A stretch of 64,000 bases of DNA from Incurvaria masculella (GCA_946894095.1 OX335655.1:13454001-13518000); one strand, 5' to 3'; shown: positions 33,057 to 44,909, counted from the first letter of the stretch. The notes: generated by a model not told the origin, from the sequence alone. Numbers and translations are program-made.

Positions 33057-33166
33057 TCTACGTATTTTCCGGTAAACCAGAGATCTTATAAATATTTGAG
33101 ATGAACTAACTCCTCAGGGAACTTACCCAAATTTACCTTAGGGAACGCAATTACACAGCCATCAGA

Positions 33167-33380
33167 AGGCCTATTCCTGGAATTCCGTAATCAGGAATCC
33201 TGAGTCTAGAAAACAGCTTTTATAATGGTTTACGAAGTGATTTTTTTCGACAAAAAACCTCGATTAAATTGAATACTATGCTCCGGAATCTTCTCGTCAA
33301 GAAAATCCCTTTGCAAACCGCTATAAAATTGGTTTTATAGACTCAGGATTCCTGATTACGGAATTCTAGGAATAGGCCTG
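33167..33380. mobile_element. MITE-B, palindromic, copy 2 (best preserved)
   Basis: The first and last 41 bases are reverse complements with one mismatch (AGGCCTATTCCTGGAATTCC at the left end). The interior is also partly palindromic. No open frame. Confidence 0.92.
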
Positions 33381-33859
33381 CTGTTCTACATTCGTGCCTC
33401 TTCTTTCATGCCGGTTTTTACTTGAATGCTAATTTACTTGAATGATTTAGCGGCCTGGCAGTTTGCTGCAGTGCCGTAAGCCTGTTCTCTTGCTATAAGT
33501 AAATATAGGTCTTGTTTCTAAAACCGTCGCCATGGAGACGCTATAACTAGTATGTAAACAACGAGCTTCCACGTTTGTGTGCAGAGTTGAGCGGGAAGGC
33601 CCACCTTAACGTTCGCACTTCGATGTACTTAGGTTCTAGATTTGTATCAAGCCAGTGCGAAAGACTCATGCAATCATGGCGTAATTAAAGCTGTCATCGA
33701 CAATGCTACAATCGGCTGGATGTTCCCATGGTGCGGTGGCGTCGAGGGGGAAAGCGGAAAGCGACTGGTGAAATGTAAAACATGATCACCTCCAAGATAC
33801 AGAATAACTAGGCACGTTCTAGTCAGTGTCTACAGTAGACTTTTTGTTCTTGTTAGGTT
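33381..33859. other. No recognised feature
   Basis: No coding frame or repeat recognised. Confidence 0.5.
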
Positions 33860-34115
33860 CACTCTTACCTGAATGGGCCATTCAGGTAAGAGTGAGTTCG
33901 AATTCGTCGCTAAATATCAACTCACTTTTTTTAAATAGTTCATGTTTGCACACTTCTTGAACATAATTTTAGTTTGGTAAAAATATGGTTTGTCCCATAA
34001 ATACGTTGGAAGTATAAGTAACGGTTCCGTTATTTAAATAATAACATATTTCCCAGCTATTTTTAGGCTAACTCACTCCCGAACCACTCTCTCTAGGTGT
34101 CACTCTTACCTGAAT
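33860..34115. mobile_element. Small MITE-like element with an extra inverted end
   Basis: ATTCAGGTAAGAGTGA at 33880-33895 and TCACTCTTACCTGAAT at 34100-34115 form a perfect 16-bp terminal inverted repeat enclosing 236 bp. Just to the left, 33860-33876 is an extra inverted copy of the end, giving a 35-bp palindrome centred on 33877. Confidence 0.75.
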
Positions 34116-34275
34116 AGGTCCCCGGTAGATACCACCATAGATAAATTATAGTAGGGAAAGATTGCTAACGTCATACAAGCGTTAAATAGGCATAATAAGA
34201 GTCAACAGAAGGCGTGGCAGTTCACATTTGAGGAAACAGTGAAAACAATCCAATAAATTACAATTATATTTTTTA

Positions 34276-34500
34276 CTAGCTGCGGTACCCGGCTCGGCTC
34301 GGGTTAGTGTCGGCTAAATTATCTCATGGATTAAAAGTAGCCCACATGACTGGTCCAAAATAGGGTCAAACTGGTCCAGGATAATGTATCCATCTACCAA
34401 ATTTAATAAGATCGTTCGAGTCGAAATAGCATGATTTCATGATTCCAATAATTCCCATTTAGAGCTTCGTTGACATTTGGTGGCTATTTAAAAAAAAACA
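34276..34500 (+). repeat. Lepidopteran TACTAGC-type repeat, 5' part
   Basis: TACTAGCTGCGGTACCCGGC begins it, followed by AAAAGTAGCCCACATGACTG, AATGTATCCATCTACCAAAT and AGATCGTTCGAGTCG, familiar from such repeats. The 3' end was not identified. Confidence 0.6.
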
Positions 34501-34917
34501 TTTGCCGCCAGAACCTTTCTGCACTTTCACTGCTACATTGCTTACCTAGTAAGTAACGTGTAACGTAGGTAAGTTTTACGTAGACTCCAACCCACAGCCA
34601 GCCTCAAGATCGAAAACAGTAACCCATCTCGAACCTGACTGCTCCCAGAGATGCTATACATTGATAAAAAACAAGCAAGTTATAAGAGTTTAACACTCAC
34701 TACTCACCCTTCTGGTAATAAAGCGTTATATAATGTAGCCTATAAGTTTTTAGTAAAATCAGGCTAGACGTAGATACAATCCCGCATCTATATCGAGTAA
34801 TTGGTTCTCAAGGATTTTATTCTATTGGTCGCTCCTCCGGCCATATAACGTGATGCCAAGTAGTCCTAAAGTTGCAGGAAATACCAAGCCGTACTTCGGT
34901 ACAGTTAGTATAAAATC
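34501..34917. other. No recognised feature
   Basis: No coding frame or repeat recognised. Confidence 0.5.
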
Positions 34918-35217
34918 AAGAATGCGAGCTGCTCCATGGTTCGGAATCCATGTAAAACTGTAGGTCCCCTTCCCCTACTAGGTGGTAGGGTTTAAGCCCG
35001 CCCGGGTTGGTACCATCGCATTGGATGAAAAGATGGTCGAAACGGCAATGAAAAATTGTCCGTGTTTTCCATCCAGTTCAATGTAGCCGTGCTCATAAAG
35101 GGAAGGTCCTGGCATGGCACCTAATTCCTTCGGGAATGTGGTGTATTGGGCTAATATCATAACGGTAGTTGTGTGGTATTAGCCATCCATGTCAGGTCGC
35201 ATAAAAAAAAAAAAAAA
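34918..35217 (+). mobile_element. SINE-L, 5' truncated, long oligo(A) tail
   Basis: Starts at CAAGAATGCGAGCTGCTCCA, almost the same truncation point as the copy at 2825, and ends GTCAGGTCGCAT plus about 15 A. Well preserved, hence probably one of the younger copies. Confidence 0.93.
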
Positions 35218-35505
35218 GCGCTGCCGCCGCCTCCCCCCCCCACCCTCCAGCCGAGCCGTGCAGAGCATTGCAGTTTGTTTGACAGCCACATCTTAGCGTA
35301 AGCGGAACTGAATTATATTTAGCCAATCCTAATTCCCGGGTAGTTAAATGTACGTGTACTAAGTTTTACAAATCGTTAGTGCCTTGAAAATTCGCCAAAC
35401 GGACACAACCGTCGCGACGTCTGCCCTCACGTCCCGCCCCCGCCGCCGCCCCCGGCCCCGCTCCCCCTGGTGTGAAGTAGCGCTACCGGCATCGTTTTCG
35501 CAGCC
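35218..35505. other. GC-rich patches, no gene recognised
   Basis: C-rich at 35226-35250. GC-rich at 35395-35475 (CCGCCCCCGCCGCCGCCCCC). No domain; the 69-codon frame at 35384 looks like chance. Confidence 0.45.
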
Positions 35506-35712
35506 CCGTGAAAGTTCGAAAGCCCATGGGCACAATATCTTTATAAATTGTAGCCTATGTGTTATTCGGATGTATAAGCTATGTTATTGTTAAGTTTCAT
35601 TAAAATCAATTCAGTAGTTTTTACGTGAAAGAGTAACAAACATCCATCCATCCATCCATCCATTATTACAAACTTTCCCCTTTATAATATTTATTAGATT
35701 AGATTAGATTAA
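35506..35712 (+). repeat. GCCCATGGGC repeat joined to a lepidopteran repeat tail with (CCAT)n and (GATTA)n
   Basis: GCAGCCCCGTGAAAGTTCGA and GCCCATGGGC at 35506-35531. Then GTTTCATTAAAATCAATTCA, TTTTTACGTGAAAGAGTAAC, (CATC)n at 35641-35663, and GATTAGATTAGATTA near 35697-35711. The tail resembles the 3' end of a common lepidopteran repeat. Confidence 0.65.
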
Positions 35713-37949
35713 CGATGGCGTTACTTGATTTACAGTTAAAATTCAATGTTTTTATCAAGCCGGCCTGCCTAGGCGACATTTGTTTTATTTCAATAACGGT
35801 GTAACTAGTTTTTGGTAGTGGCGGGAGATGGAGCTGGTTAGAAATATCATAGTAACTGCGAAAATAAGAAGTATTTAACGAGTTTTGTATGGTGCATGAC
35901 GTTAGCAGTCTATCCGTACTATCTCTTGTCCCACACTTTCTTGTGGTACCACAGAAGATAAAAGGAAGGTGCGCCATATAGGTACATCTCCTTCCTTCTT
36001 TGATCTGAGATCAACCTACCTGCACACGACACGATGCGGCATGCCGGGTTTTAAGGTAACAATAGAATATAGATGTTATAAATAATACCGCTCATATATA
36101 TCATAGAAGGAATAAAGGATATTAATTAAGAATTAGGAATTAGGAATAAGCACGTAATTTAATATACCTATACCAACCTAAAATAAATATATCATTGATA
36201 CATGTAGAATGTTGATGCAATGAAATGAAATCGCTTTTTAAATTGAATGAGAATCTTAATTACAATTTAAACATAATTATTATACATTTTCCTCGGTTAG
36301 AACTTTCCGGAAGGACCAAACTTGCTAATGTTGTCAGACCAATGAGAATTATAATGCATATATTATTGTATTTAATAATTTTATAATAACGAAACTATAG
36401 CGTTTGTTGTACACCTGATTTCGCATACAACCCAGTAAAAAGCATACATAGATTCGTAATAACATAAATTGGACCAGAAAATTAAAAATAAACAAAAAAT
36501 ATAACAATAACCGATTCTACAAAAGTGGTATTCAATACCACACTACTATATTATTCTGCACCTACTTACTTGCACAAACATAAATGTTTTGCTCTTGCAC
36601 GCTGAAAGTATTTTTTTTTCTTTTATATACCTGTGTTTGTTAACTTAACATCATTGTTAATTACACCTACCAATAAAAATTCAAACCATTTGCAGCAAAC
36701 CGTGATATGTATTGTTACCTCTCATACCCAGTACCATATAAGTTTAGTTTGGAAGGTAGCAAATTCGTTTCAACGTACAGTAGGTATAAATAACTGTTTT
36801 GTTTATATACTGTATTTTTTTATAATGTTATATGATTCGTTTTTTAATATCTGATAAACGATTATTATTATTATTCCTGAACAGTTGTTGTTTTTAAACT
36901 ATTCGGAAAATTTGGAAATTTCACACGAATAGCATTATCTGAGCTGAATTTGCAGAGGAAAGATTAAAAAAAAAGATAGTCCTTGCTCTACGTAGACTCT
37001 AAAGCCAAAACAAAGTATTGCCAGAAAACGCCGGAAAAAGAAAACGTATCGAATAATTGGATTGGGGCGAAAATATAGGAAATTTGGGATAAAAAAGGAG
37101 CTATGAAAACAATCACGTTGACTCAGGGAATAATCAAATGAAAGGGGATTTTTAATAAACGTTTCCAATAATAATTTATGCATTGTTATTCTGGGCAAAA
37201 TAATTTGAAGAATTTATGGTCAAATTACACGAGTGCTTTATGACGTAATAACAGAAACTGTACCTCTGGCGTTATTCGGTCGCGTAATATTTTATGTGTT
37301 CGATCAATTTTTTTTAACAGAAATTCCTTTATTAACATAAATTTAAATTATTAAATCAAACTTAAATTAATATTAAACGGTCAAACATCTAATGAAAAGA
37401 AAAATGTGGATCGGAGAGAAATCCAAAAATATTTCATTGAAGTCAGCCGATATTTGCCCCAAAGTGCCTAGAACACTCGCCGCGTTGCCTCTTTGAATTA
37501 AATTAAATCAAATGTATTGTTGATATAATCATAGAATGCTCAATATGTAAGATTGATTACCTTTTTTTATGAAACACCAAACTGAAAACCTTCGACTAAT
37601 CTTATGCAATATGTACGCCGACGTATTCATAGTGAGTATGTCTCATTGTTGAAATGTACTGTTTATTTATATTTATTTATCTATATTAGTTTATATAAGT
37701 TTTTTTTTTTATAATGAATTTTATGGTTTTTTCTACAATTGTATTAACAATAATATCTCAGATACCAAAAACCAACTTTGGTCACCATAGAAAAAATAGC
37801 ATTCTCTTACACCTTGATCATTGAACTCCTTGAGTCATCTAGTAGATGCAGGAAGTTGTAGACATGTAGTCCAAAAGTCACAAACTACTTCAGACTAATG
37901 ACGAGACGGACATGCCATCAGATTTAAAGCCTTTAATATAGATTTACAT
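35713..37949. other. AT-rich, no recognised gene
   Basis: A long AT-rich stretch with a short (ATT)n at 36863-36877 and a trace of F1 flank at 35985-36010. Open frames of up to 92 codons show no domain. Confidence 0.5.
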
Positions 37950-38220
37950 ACATGAATACAAACCATCACGCCGCTCTCCCTGAGGTGGAGGCAGAGATGA
38001 TTCAGCGCCATACGGTACGATCACAGCACACCTCTTTCGCTTCATCTACAGACATACATCTTTTCATACATGCTCTACAATTACGGGTGCTACGTACCAG
38101 ACCTTTACGAAGAATTACATCGATTTGGTCGTGGCACGTTCTCCTAGGCCGCCCGGGCACGACACTTCCGCTCCGTAAATTTGTTACGTAATTTTTTCGT
38201 CGTCCATTCGTACCATATGT
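37950..38220 (+). repeat. Probable lepidopteran interspersed repeat fragment
   Basis: AACCATCACGCCGCTCTCCC then TGAGGTGGAGGCAGAGATGA and TTCATCTACAGACATACATC resemble a repeat, often seen in lepidopteran genomes, containing ATCACGCC..GGGGTAGGCAGAG. Identification rests on memory of that motif only. Confidence 0.5.
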
Positions 38221-39376
38221 CCAAACAATTTTAGCACCCCTTTCTCGATGTATAATTTAGATTTGGTTTTTTAAACCGCATATGTTAAAGAAATATTCGG
38301 TTTTGTGTTAGGGGCGGTATTTCGATAACAACGAACAATTATAATGTCTAGGATGTAGATTGGATCGAGAACGATAAGACGCAACACCTTTATTGAAAAC
38401 GTTTTAAACATATAAAATACAGAAATCTTGGCACCGTGACCTTAGAGGCATTGAAAATGACTTTATTTCATAAGGCACTTAAAAATCGAAGGAGTTAAGG
38501 GGAGATTAAATCAAGTAACATATTTACATGTAAAAACAACGTGATAAAATATTTATTTTGATTCAATTCATTACAAAGGCCATCTCATAAAATGAAACGA
38601 TATCTACAACAGTCGTCGCGATATTACAAATGACCAGATTCTGAACGAAATATATTAAATCACCAAAGCGGTGTGCCCGAAAGGGGTAAGCACCTATTCT
38701 TAATTGTAATCCTATCGGAACCAGAACATTACCATTTTGAAGTCATTATTGTACATTCTCCAGGACATGTTAAAACATGTTTTTCGATATATATTTTCGT
38801 TTTAGAGATGTTTAAGATTATTTTAAAAAAATCTACGAAAAAGGCGTTTTAAAAAGATACATATTTAACAAAAATAAAACAGCAATATCACGTAGCATAA
38901 CCCTTTTCAGTAACGAATCTTTTGATACCATTTCCAGATGCTAAAATTGCCGAAGTAAGGATTGTATGTTTCACTGGGTATTTTTTAAAGAGAAATATTG
39001 GTACTACACTTAAACACATGTAAAACTACGGAGTCCATCTCCGTGTGTAAAGCTATCAAATCACATTGTGATTTTACATTTAATTAAAATAAGATCCAAT
39101 CTGTAGGACATACGAAATTAATAGTAAAAATACGAAAAGCTTCTTCGGACCGGACCTTCGCCGGATTTTATATTCTCTAAATTTCTCTAAATCTAAGCTA
39201 ATATTAATTGCATCCGTAGGTTTTGACTTCTGCATAATACTTACTATAAAGTTTGAGAGTTTTAAAATTGATTTGCCGAACTTTCATAGGTCAATAAGGT
39301 TATAAGATTTTCTAAGTACATTTTTGTTGAATTTTAAAACTAATACTCGCAATCGCATTCCGAAATAAGAATACTT
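38221..39376. other. AT-rich, no recognised feature
   Basis: No coding frame. CTTTATTG at 38390 and ACTTTATTTC at 38460 give AATAAA signals on the minus strand, so a gene's 3' UTR is possible but unsupported. Confidence 0.4.
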
Positions 39377-39436
39377 AGGGCCCTTTTAACCTACTGCTGA
39401 TTAGCTTAATCGCCACATGTTAAGGGCCTTTCTTAC
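39377..39436 (-). repeat. MITE-C, copy 1
   Basis: AGGGCCCTTTTAACCTACTG, TGATTAGCTTAATCGCCACA and TTAAGGGCCTTTCTTACC are the reverse complement, with changes, of 41958-42022. Confidence 0.7.
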
Positions 39437-40248
39437 CATCATGCAATTCATACAAGTACCAGATAATCAGCACTTTATTAATAAGTGTCGATTAAAGTGT
39501 CGATTAAATTAAATCAACACTTGGTGAAAACCGGGCTTACGGTTATACGTTCCGACTTGGCAACAATTATGAGGCGTTTCCCCTAAATCTCGAAGCCAAT
39601 ACTTAAGTTACCTCAAGCGAATAAATCCCAGCTGAGCGTCAGCTGAAACAACAGAGCGCCGGGAACTGTGTACTCAGTCGAATAAGCATAGAATATCTCT
39701 ACATTGTGGCTGCGAACTAGACGCCAGGATTGGCATGCGATCCTGGAGAAATTGAGTGTGACAGGTTGAAGCGAGACAGCCATCAAAATATGTGTTAACT
39801 TTGTATAATTTAAGGCTGGAGTGCACAATCTCCGGTTAATAACATTCTGATATGAACTACAACCAAACAGCTATCAAATCTGCGATCAGCCGAATATCGG
39901 CTTGCACAACCCGAAAATGACGTCAAAACCTATTACCAACTATAACCATTCAATTATCTGCGGTAAAACATAAATATGGCGCTTGCTGAACGGGTGTGTC
40001 TATGTCAGCGGAAACCAGCAGTTTTTTTTGGTATTTCTGATTCAAAGCCGAGAAAAATATACTATATTTTAGTGAAATCCCGCGTACTTGACCGTGTATC
40101 ATCCGTGTATGGCTAGCATTGTTATTGTCGACAGGAAATTTTGTATTAACACTAACCGGAGATTGCCTTGAGACAGCTTCCCATGGTTAAAATGTGTAGA
40201 TGTTATTCGCTCCACCCTAAATGTATTAGTCACCAAGAGCGAACTAGC
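39437..40248. other. No recognised feature
   Basis: No coding frame or repeat recognised. Confidence 0.5.
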
Positions 40249-40630
40249 TTAAGAGGATAATGAAGTGATCGAATTCCATACAATGGCTTGTATATAATTT
40301 CTATTAAGAGGATAATGAGGTGATTGAGTTCCATACAATGGCTCGTGCCTGTGTTCTCAGTTAGTTATTAAAAAAAAAATCTGATATTTTGCTCATTACA
40401 TAGATCAACCGAGAGTTACGTCCATACGCTTTAATAACTTAAATTATATCCATGTTATACCCCCTTAAACACTATGATAAAAATCTTTAGAGGCTTTTAT
40501 CATAGATACAAGATAATTTAAGTTGATTTGTGTAATGTGCAAATTTTCAGAAAAATATTTCTTAATTTGACAGAGGAAACAGGCACGAGCCTTTGTATGG
40601 AAGTCGATCACCTCATTATCCTCTTAAATT
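40249..40630. mobile_element. MITE-D with TTAA ends, preceded by a solo end
   Basis: TTAAGAGGATAATGAGGTGA at 40304 and TCACCTCATTATCCTCTTAA ending near 40626 are terminal inverted repeats of about 55 bp. They continue through GAGTTCCATACAATGGCTCG and its complement, and both carry TTAA at the tip. At 40249-40300 a second, diverged left end stands alone. Fragments: 17450-17505, 41131-41168, 45464-45505. Confidence 0.85.
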
Positions 40631-40807
40631 TTGTCTTTACGTAAATTTCTTTCTACTTCAACGGTCATTATTGCGACGTGAAAAACCGAATGTTGCGATG
40701 CTACGTAGGCACCATAAACATATAGGTAGCGCCGATTTCGTGAAGCCAGCCCTCTCCCACCCTCACTTCCCTCATTATCCACCCCACCGCGAATGATGAT
40801 TTTTCGT

Positions 40808-41104
40808 TTTTTAGGGTTCCGTACCCAAAGGGTGAAAACGGAACCCTATTACTAAGCCTCCGCTGTCCGTCCGTCCGTCAGTCTGTCACAGGGCTGTATC
40901 TCATGAACCGTAATAGGTAGGCAGCTGAAATTTTCACAGAGTGTGTATTTATTTTTCCGCTGTAACAACAAATAGGTAAAATAAAAAAATAATAATCATT
41001 AAAGGGGGGTTCCATACAAAAAACGTGATTTTTTTCTGTTAAATCTTGTCCGATGGTACGGAACCCCTAGTGTGCGAGTCCGACTCGCACTTGGCCGGTT
41101 TTTG
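40808..41104 (+). mobile_element. MITE with (GTCY)n microsatellite, copy 2
   Basis: Starts TTTAGGGTTCCGTACCCAAA, has GTCCGTCCGTCCGTCAGTCT, and ends GAGTCCGACTCGCACTTGGCC. Complete at both ends. Confidence 0.88.
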
Positions 41105-41439
41105 CTAAATATTTTTTTTTATCCGAGAATAATGAGGTGATTGAGTTCCATACAATGGCAATCACCTCAGCTGCTGAAAATAAAATGAAAATCACGAACA
41201 CGTCAGGAAAAACACATTCCGTGATTTCATAGTCAGAATAAGCCAGATTATATATAATTGAGTAGGTTTGCAGTTCGCTGAAGGGAATGAAAGGGAGAAA
41301 ATGTCACCCAATAATATAATAATTTTATCCTGGCGCCGATTCAGAAAACAGTCCTTTTTAACTTTTACATAATATGTTAAAGGTGGCATTGTGCCGAGAA
41401 TAAAATGAGCTCTAAATTCTTCTTTCTGCTGACGCAATC
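41105..41439. other. MITE-D fragment at 41131-41168; otherwise nothing
   Basis: AATAATGAGGTGATTGAGTT and CCATACAATGGC belong to MITE-D. The rest shows no recognised feature. Confidence 0.55.
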
Positions 41440-41850
41440 GTCTGGATAGCTCAATAGGTTAGAGTAGCGGGCATGTTATCCGAAGGCCACAGGGTCCAAT
41501 CATGCTTCAGGTTATATTTGTACAAATAATGGATTAGGTGTGAGCGAAGGTCTTTCTACACTTTCTTTCTCTTTCATAGTTAGACAAGTGCATTTCGTTA
41601 CGAATGCGGGCTGTTCCATGGTACGCAATCCATCTCAGACTTTAGGTCACCTTCTCCTACTAGGAAGTAGGGTTAGCCCGCCCGGGTTGGTACCATCTCA
41701 TTGTCAGTGTGAAAAGTGGTCTATGTTTTGCATGTAGTTCAATGCAGCCGTGCTCATAAAGGGAAGGTCCTGTCATGGGACCTTATTCCTTCGGGAATGC
41801 GATGTGATGGACTAATATCATGACGGTGGGTGTATAACATGTCCAGTCAC
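41440..41850 (+). mobile_element. SINE-L body with a different tRNA-like head
   Basis: The head at 41440-41508 reads GTCTGGATAGCTCAATAGG (A box TAGCTCAATAGG). About 45 bases later comes CAGGGTCCAATCATGC, a plausible B box. This differs from the GCTCGTAGCCTAGTGG head of the other copies. From AAGTGCATTTCGTTACGAAT on, it is the standard SINE-L body, shortened near GTCAGTGTGAAAAGTGG and at the 3' end. Confidence 0.85.
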
Positions 41851-41854
41851 AGGG

Positions 41855-41957
41855 ATACTGTAGCCACAAGTAAGGCGGTTACTGACAGTTTGTAGGGTCG
41901 CTCAGACTGTTTTACAGGTACTGGGGAACTAGCATCCCATATTCCTCCCCATTTGAT
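41855..41957 (+). pseudogene. Jockey/CR1-group LINE fragment
   Basis: GGATACTGTAGCCACAAGTA, CAGTTTGTAGGGTCGCTCAG and AGCATCCCATATTCCTCCCC match 18490-18710 in order. It is interrupted by MITE-C and may continue, badly decayed, to about 42060 (GCACTCGCCGCAGAGATTCA). Confidence 0.65.
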
Positions 41958-42022
41958 CTAAGGGCCTTTTTTACCTCATCACATTAGCGATTAAGCTAAT
42001 CAGCAATAGGTGAAAAAGGCCC
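41958..42022 (+). mobile_element. MITE-C, copy 2, inside LINE remains
   Basis: AAGGGCCTTTTTTACCT and AGGTGAAAAAGGCCCT are inverted with one mismatch and enclose about 30 bp. Very short for a MITE, but the second copy at 39377 supports mobility. Confidence 0.75.
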
Positions 42023-42381
42023 TGAGTGTATTCGAAGCACTCGCCGCAGAGATTCAGACACAGAAAAACTAATAGTGCTACGATTCAGGGCTCTGTTTCG
42101 CAGTAATCTAGGCATTTGAAATACCTCTGAGTGATGAAAAGCTATTGCTTGAAATTGGTGCCTTATTCTAAATGTTTGTTTTTTGTTCAGTCGGCAATTA
42201 AGCAAACTTAGTTACAAAATTTGTTATCTAGGCGGCATACATACATAGTCCGAAGGAAGTTATAAGGGTTCGAAGTCGTATATTTTTTAATTTTGGTACT
42301 TATTTCGGTAATTACGACATGCACGGGAAGACATTCAGTGGGCCCAAATGTATTTTTTCACGTGCCGGAATCGGGGACGCA
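42023..42381. other. No recognised feature
   Basis: A phrase, CAGTGGGCCCAAATGTATT with CACGTGCCGGAA, at 42335-42370 also occurs at 21557-21590 (CAGTGGGTCCAATTGTATG..ACGTGCCGGAA), so a small shared repeat is present. Confidence 0.5.
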
Positions 42382-42567
42382 TCATAAAGTCCAAAAAGCA
42401 CAAGGTCCAAAACCCATACCGTCCAAAACACTAATGAATTCGGAACTTTTTCAATTAGGTTAGGTTAGGTTAGGTTAGATTATAATATTTGCATTTATAA
42501 ATATATGCAAAAATACATACTTTTGGATGTTTTGGGTTTTGGACCTTATGCTTTTTGGACTTTATGA
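42382..42567. mobile_element. MITE-G with an internal TTAGG run
   Basis: TCATAAAGTCCAAAAAGCAC and GCTTTTTGGACTTTATGA begin a terminal inverted repeat of 34 bases with one mismatch. Inside, 42455-42474 is four perfect TTAGG units followed by TTAGA. No coding capacity. Confidence 0.88.
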
Positions 42568-43193
42568 AGGCGACCCCCGGAATCCACACAGCCCGCAGTA
42601 CAGCTGAGTCAACTCCATGCGGTTCATTAATTCGACCTCTCTTACTGCAATCCTTTAGACTAGGGTCCAAGGCCTTTAGACTAGGATTGCGTACGTGAAA
42701 TTACGAACAGATCCTTATGTCGTCACCGCAGAGGTGTAGGCAGGGAAGCGTAGGGGTGAGTCTTAAGTAAACAACGATACGGGGAATATGAAGATACAAC
42801 GGGAATGCTGGAATACGAAACATCGATAAAAACTTGATAATTTTATTTTTACAAACGATATTTTTTTGTGTCAGGTCCATAGAGGTATTTGTCGATTAAT
42901 TTGAGTTACAGCGACATCTACATTTGAAGCATTTTTATCAGATTTTTAAAATAATCTAAAAACGTTTTTGATCGTGACATCGTCGGAAGCAGGATTCGAA
43001 CTTGTGACCTCATGAATATTTTTTTAGATTTACAATTCCACCCGGTAGGTGATACTGTTTTAGAGTTCCAGAATGTTTTTCGAGTGAATGTACAAAACGA
43101 AATTGACCTGAGTGGAGTGGGTACATCAGCATACATTATACAAATAATTGTAATAACGACACCTATCAAGCAAAGAAAACTACATACATACAT
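42568..43193. other. No recognised gene
   Basis: A CGCAGAGGTGTAGGCAGGGA phrase at 42727-42746 hints at the same lepidopteran repeat as 37950-38220. Overlapping frames at 42918-43239 show no domain. Confidence 0.45.
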
Positions 43194-43593
43194 ATGCGAC
43201 CTGACATGGATGGCTAATACCACACAACTACCGTTATGATATTAGCCCAATACACCTCGTTCCCGAAGGAATTTAGTGCCATGCCAGGACCTTCCTTTTA
43301 TGAGCACGGCTACATTGAACTGGATGGAAAACACGGACAATTTTTCATTGCCGCTTCGACCATCTTTTCATCCAATGCGATGGTACCAACCCAGGCGGGC
43401 ATAAACCCTACCACCTAGTAGGGGAAGGGGACCTACAGTTTTACATGGATTCCGAACCATGGAGCAGCTTGCATTCGTAAAGAAATGCACTTATCGAATT
43501 CGGAAAGAGAAAGACAGTGGTGCATGTCGGTATTGAACCCAGGTCTCTGGTACGCTAGGCCAGTACCCGCGCCACTAGGCTACGAGCCGCTCA
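43194..43593 (-). mobile_element. SINE-L, full length, with matching flanks
   Basis: The complete body and head are present (minus strand: AGCGGCTCGTAGCCTAGTGG, B box GGGTTCAATACC). It is flanked on both sides by ACATACATACATA, at 43181-43193 and 43596-43609, which may be a target-site duplication or insertion into a CATA repeat. Confidence 0.93.
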
Positions 43594-43950
43594 AATACAT
43601 ACATACATACAAAAAAACATAACGCTTCTTCTTGGCCAGTCGGGTAAAAACAGCGTTCTATCGAGCTATGGTACGCGTGCACCGGAATAGGCTTGCGCGC
43701 GTTGTCGAGATGTCGTTACCCTCGTTATGTGCACAAAAGAATGTCTCGTTCGGCAAAAAGGTAAAAAAAAAACCAACGTGTGAAGGCTTACGCGCGGGGA
43801 AGTCTGCATATTTCAGGCAGTGTGAAATATTTCAGTGTGGTTTGTTAAATAATGAACTGAAAAAAAAAATCCTGTTCTTAAAGCAATTTCCTAGGGTCTG
43901 TTTCACCTAAGCCGATTATAGTAACAGTCAATTGACTAGCGAACTAATTT
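43594..43950. other. No recognised feature
   Basis: A 92-codon plus-strand frame (43632-43910) has no known domain and ends in low-complexity Lys. Probably not coding. Confidence 0.45.
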
Positions 43951-44509
43951 TAGACTAGGAGGTCGCGACAAAAAGGTAACGATAACATAAATGGATGAAA
44001 CTGGGTTCACGGGGTAAAGAGCAACCCTCTTAAGCTAAATGTGTCAGTCTGCCTGGTCCAAGTGGTTGCGTTACGGAGATAAGGCGCCTGAAAAAGTTGT
44101 TGTGTTAACAAGTAATATACATGATATGCTAAAAGGCTGCAAATAACGAAGCATGAAAGTATCAGTTCATAGTTGCTGAGCAATACCAAAACTGTACAAA
44201 TCTTTCGTTGCTTTTCGTAGTTATAGGCGATTTAGGTTACAGATTAAAATTTAGGTATATTTATGTATTTAATAAAAAAACCGACGGGTTATTGTTGTAT
44301 AATTAATAGGTATTAACATTTCTAGACAATCAGTATATTCATTAGCAGGTACATACCAACATCTATTTCATATAGCCAATCTAGCTAACGCAACCACTTG
44401 GCGCAGGCAGACCGACATTTTAAGCATCAGAAGGTTGGTCTATAACACATGAACCCAGATTCAGCCATTTTCCTTATCGTGACCAAAAATGTCGTGACCT
44501 CCCGGAATA
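43951..44509 (+). mobile_element. MITE-A, copy 3
   Basis: GACTAGGAGGTCGCGAC at the left and GTCGTGACCTCCCGGAATA at the right; same orientation as copy 1. Confidence 0.9.
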
Positions 44510-44537
44510 TTTGTTCCACAGTCAAATCCTACGGTTA

Positions 44538-44909
44538 TTAAGGATGTTCCGATCCATACAATGTTTTTTTTTACACAGAACGCAAAAAGTATTGCACTTT
44601 AAGGCACGAATTCGTCAAAAACATTAAATATAGCCATAGTAGTTGCAGCGAAAACATATATTTACAATTTCAGGTTTAATGGTTTCGTTGTAATTGCCGA
44701 TTAGAAGTTTTACACCGTTAGATGGCGCTGTTAAATAAAAATCGTATTTAAATAAATTGTAACAAAACCAATAATCCTGAAATTGTGAAATTGTTTTCGC
44801 TGCAAGTAATATGACTATATTAAACTTTTACTTTTAATTCGTGGCTTAAAGTGCAATAATTTTTGCGTTATGTGTGCAAACAACTTTATATGGGTCGGAA
44901 CAGCCTTAA
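44538..44909. mobile_element. MITE-F, TTAA-flanked with long inverted repeats
   Basis: Ends TTAAGGATGTTCCGATCC and GGTCGGAACAGCCTTAA are inverted. Further in, AAGTATTGCACTTTAAGGCA pairs with TGGCTTAAAGTGCAATAA. Single copy here. A TTAA at both tips suggests TTAA-targeted insertion. Confidence 0.85.
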
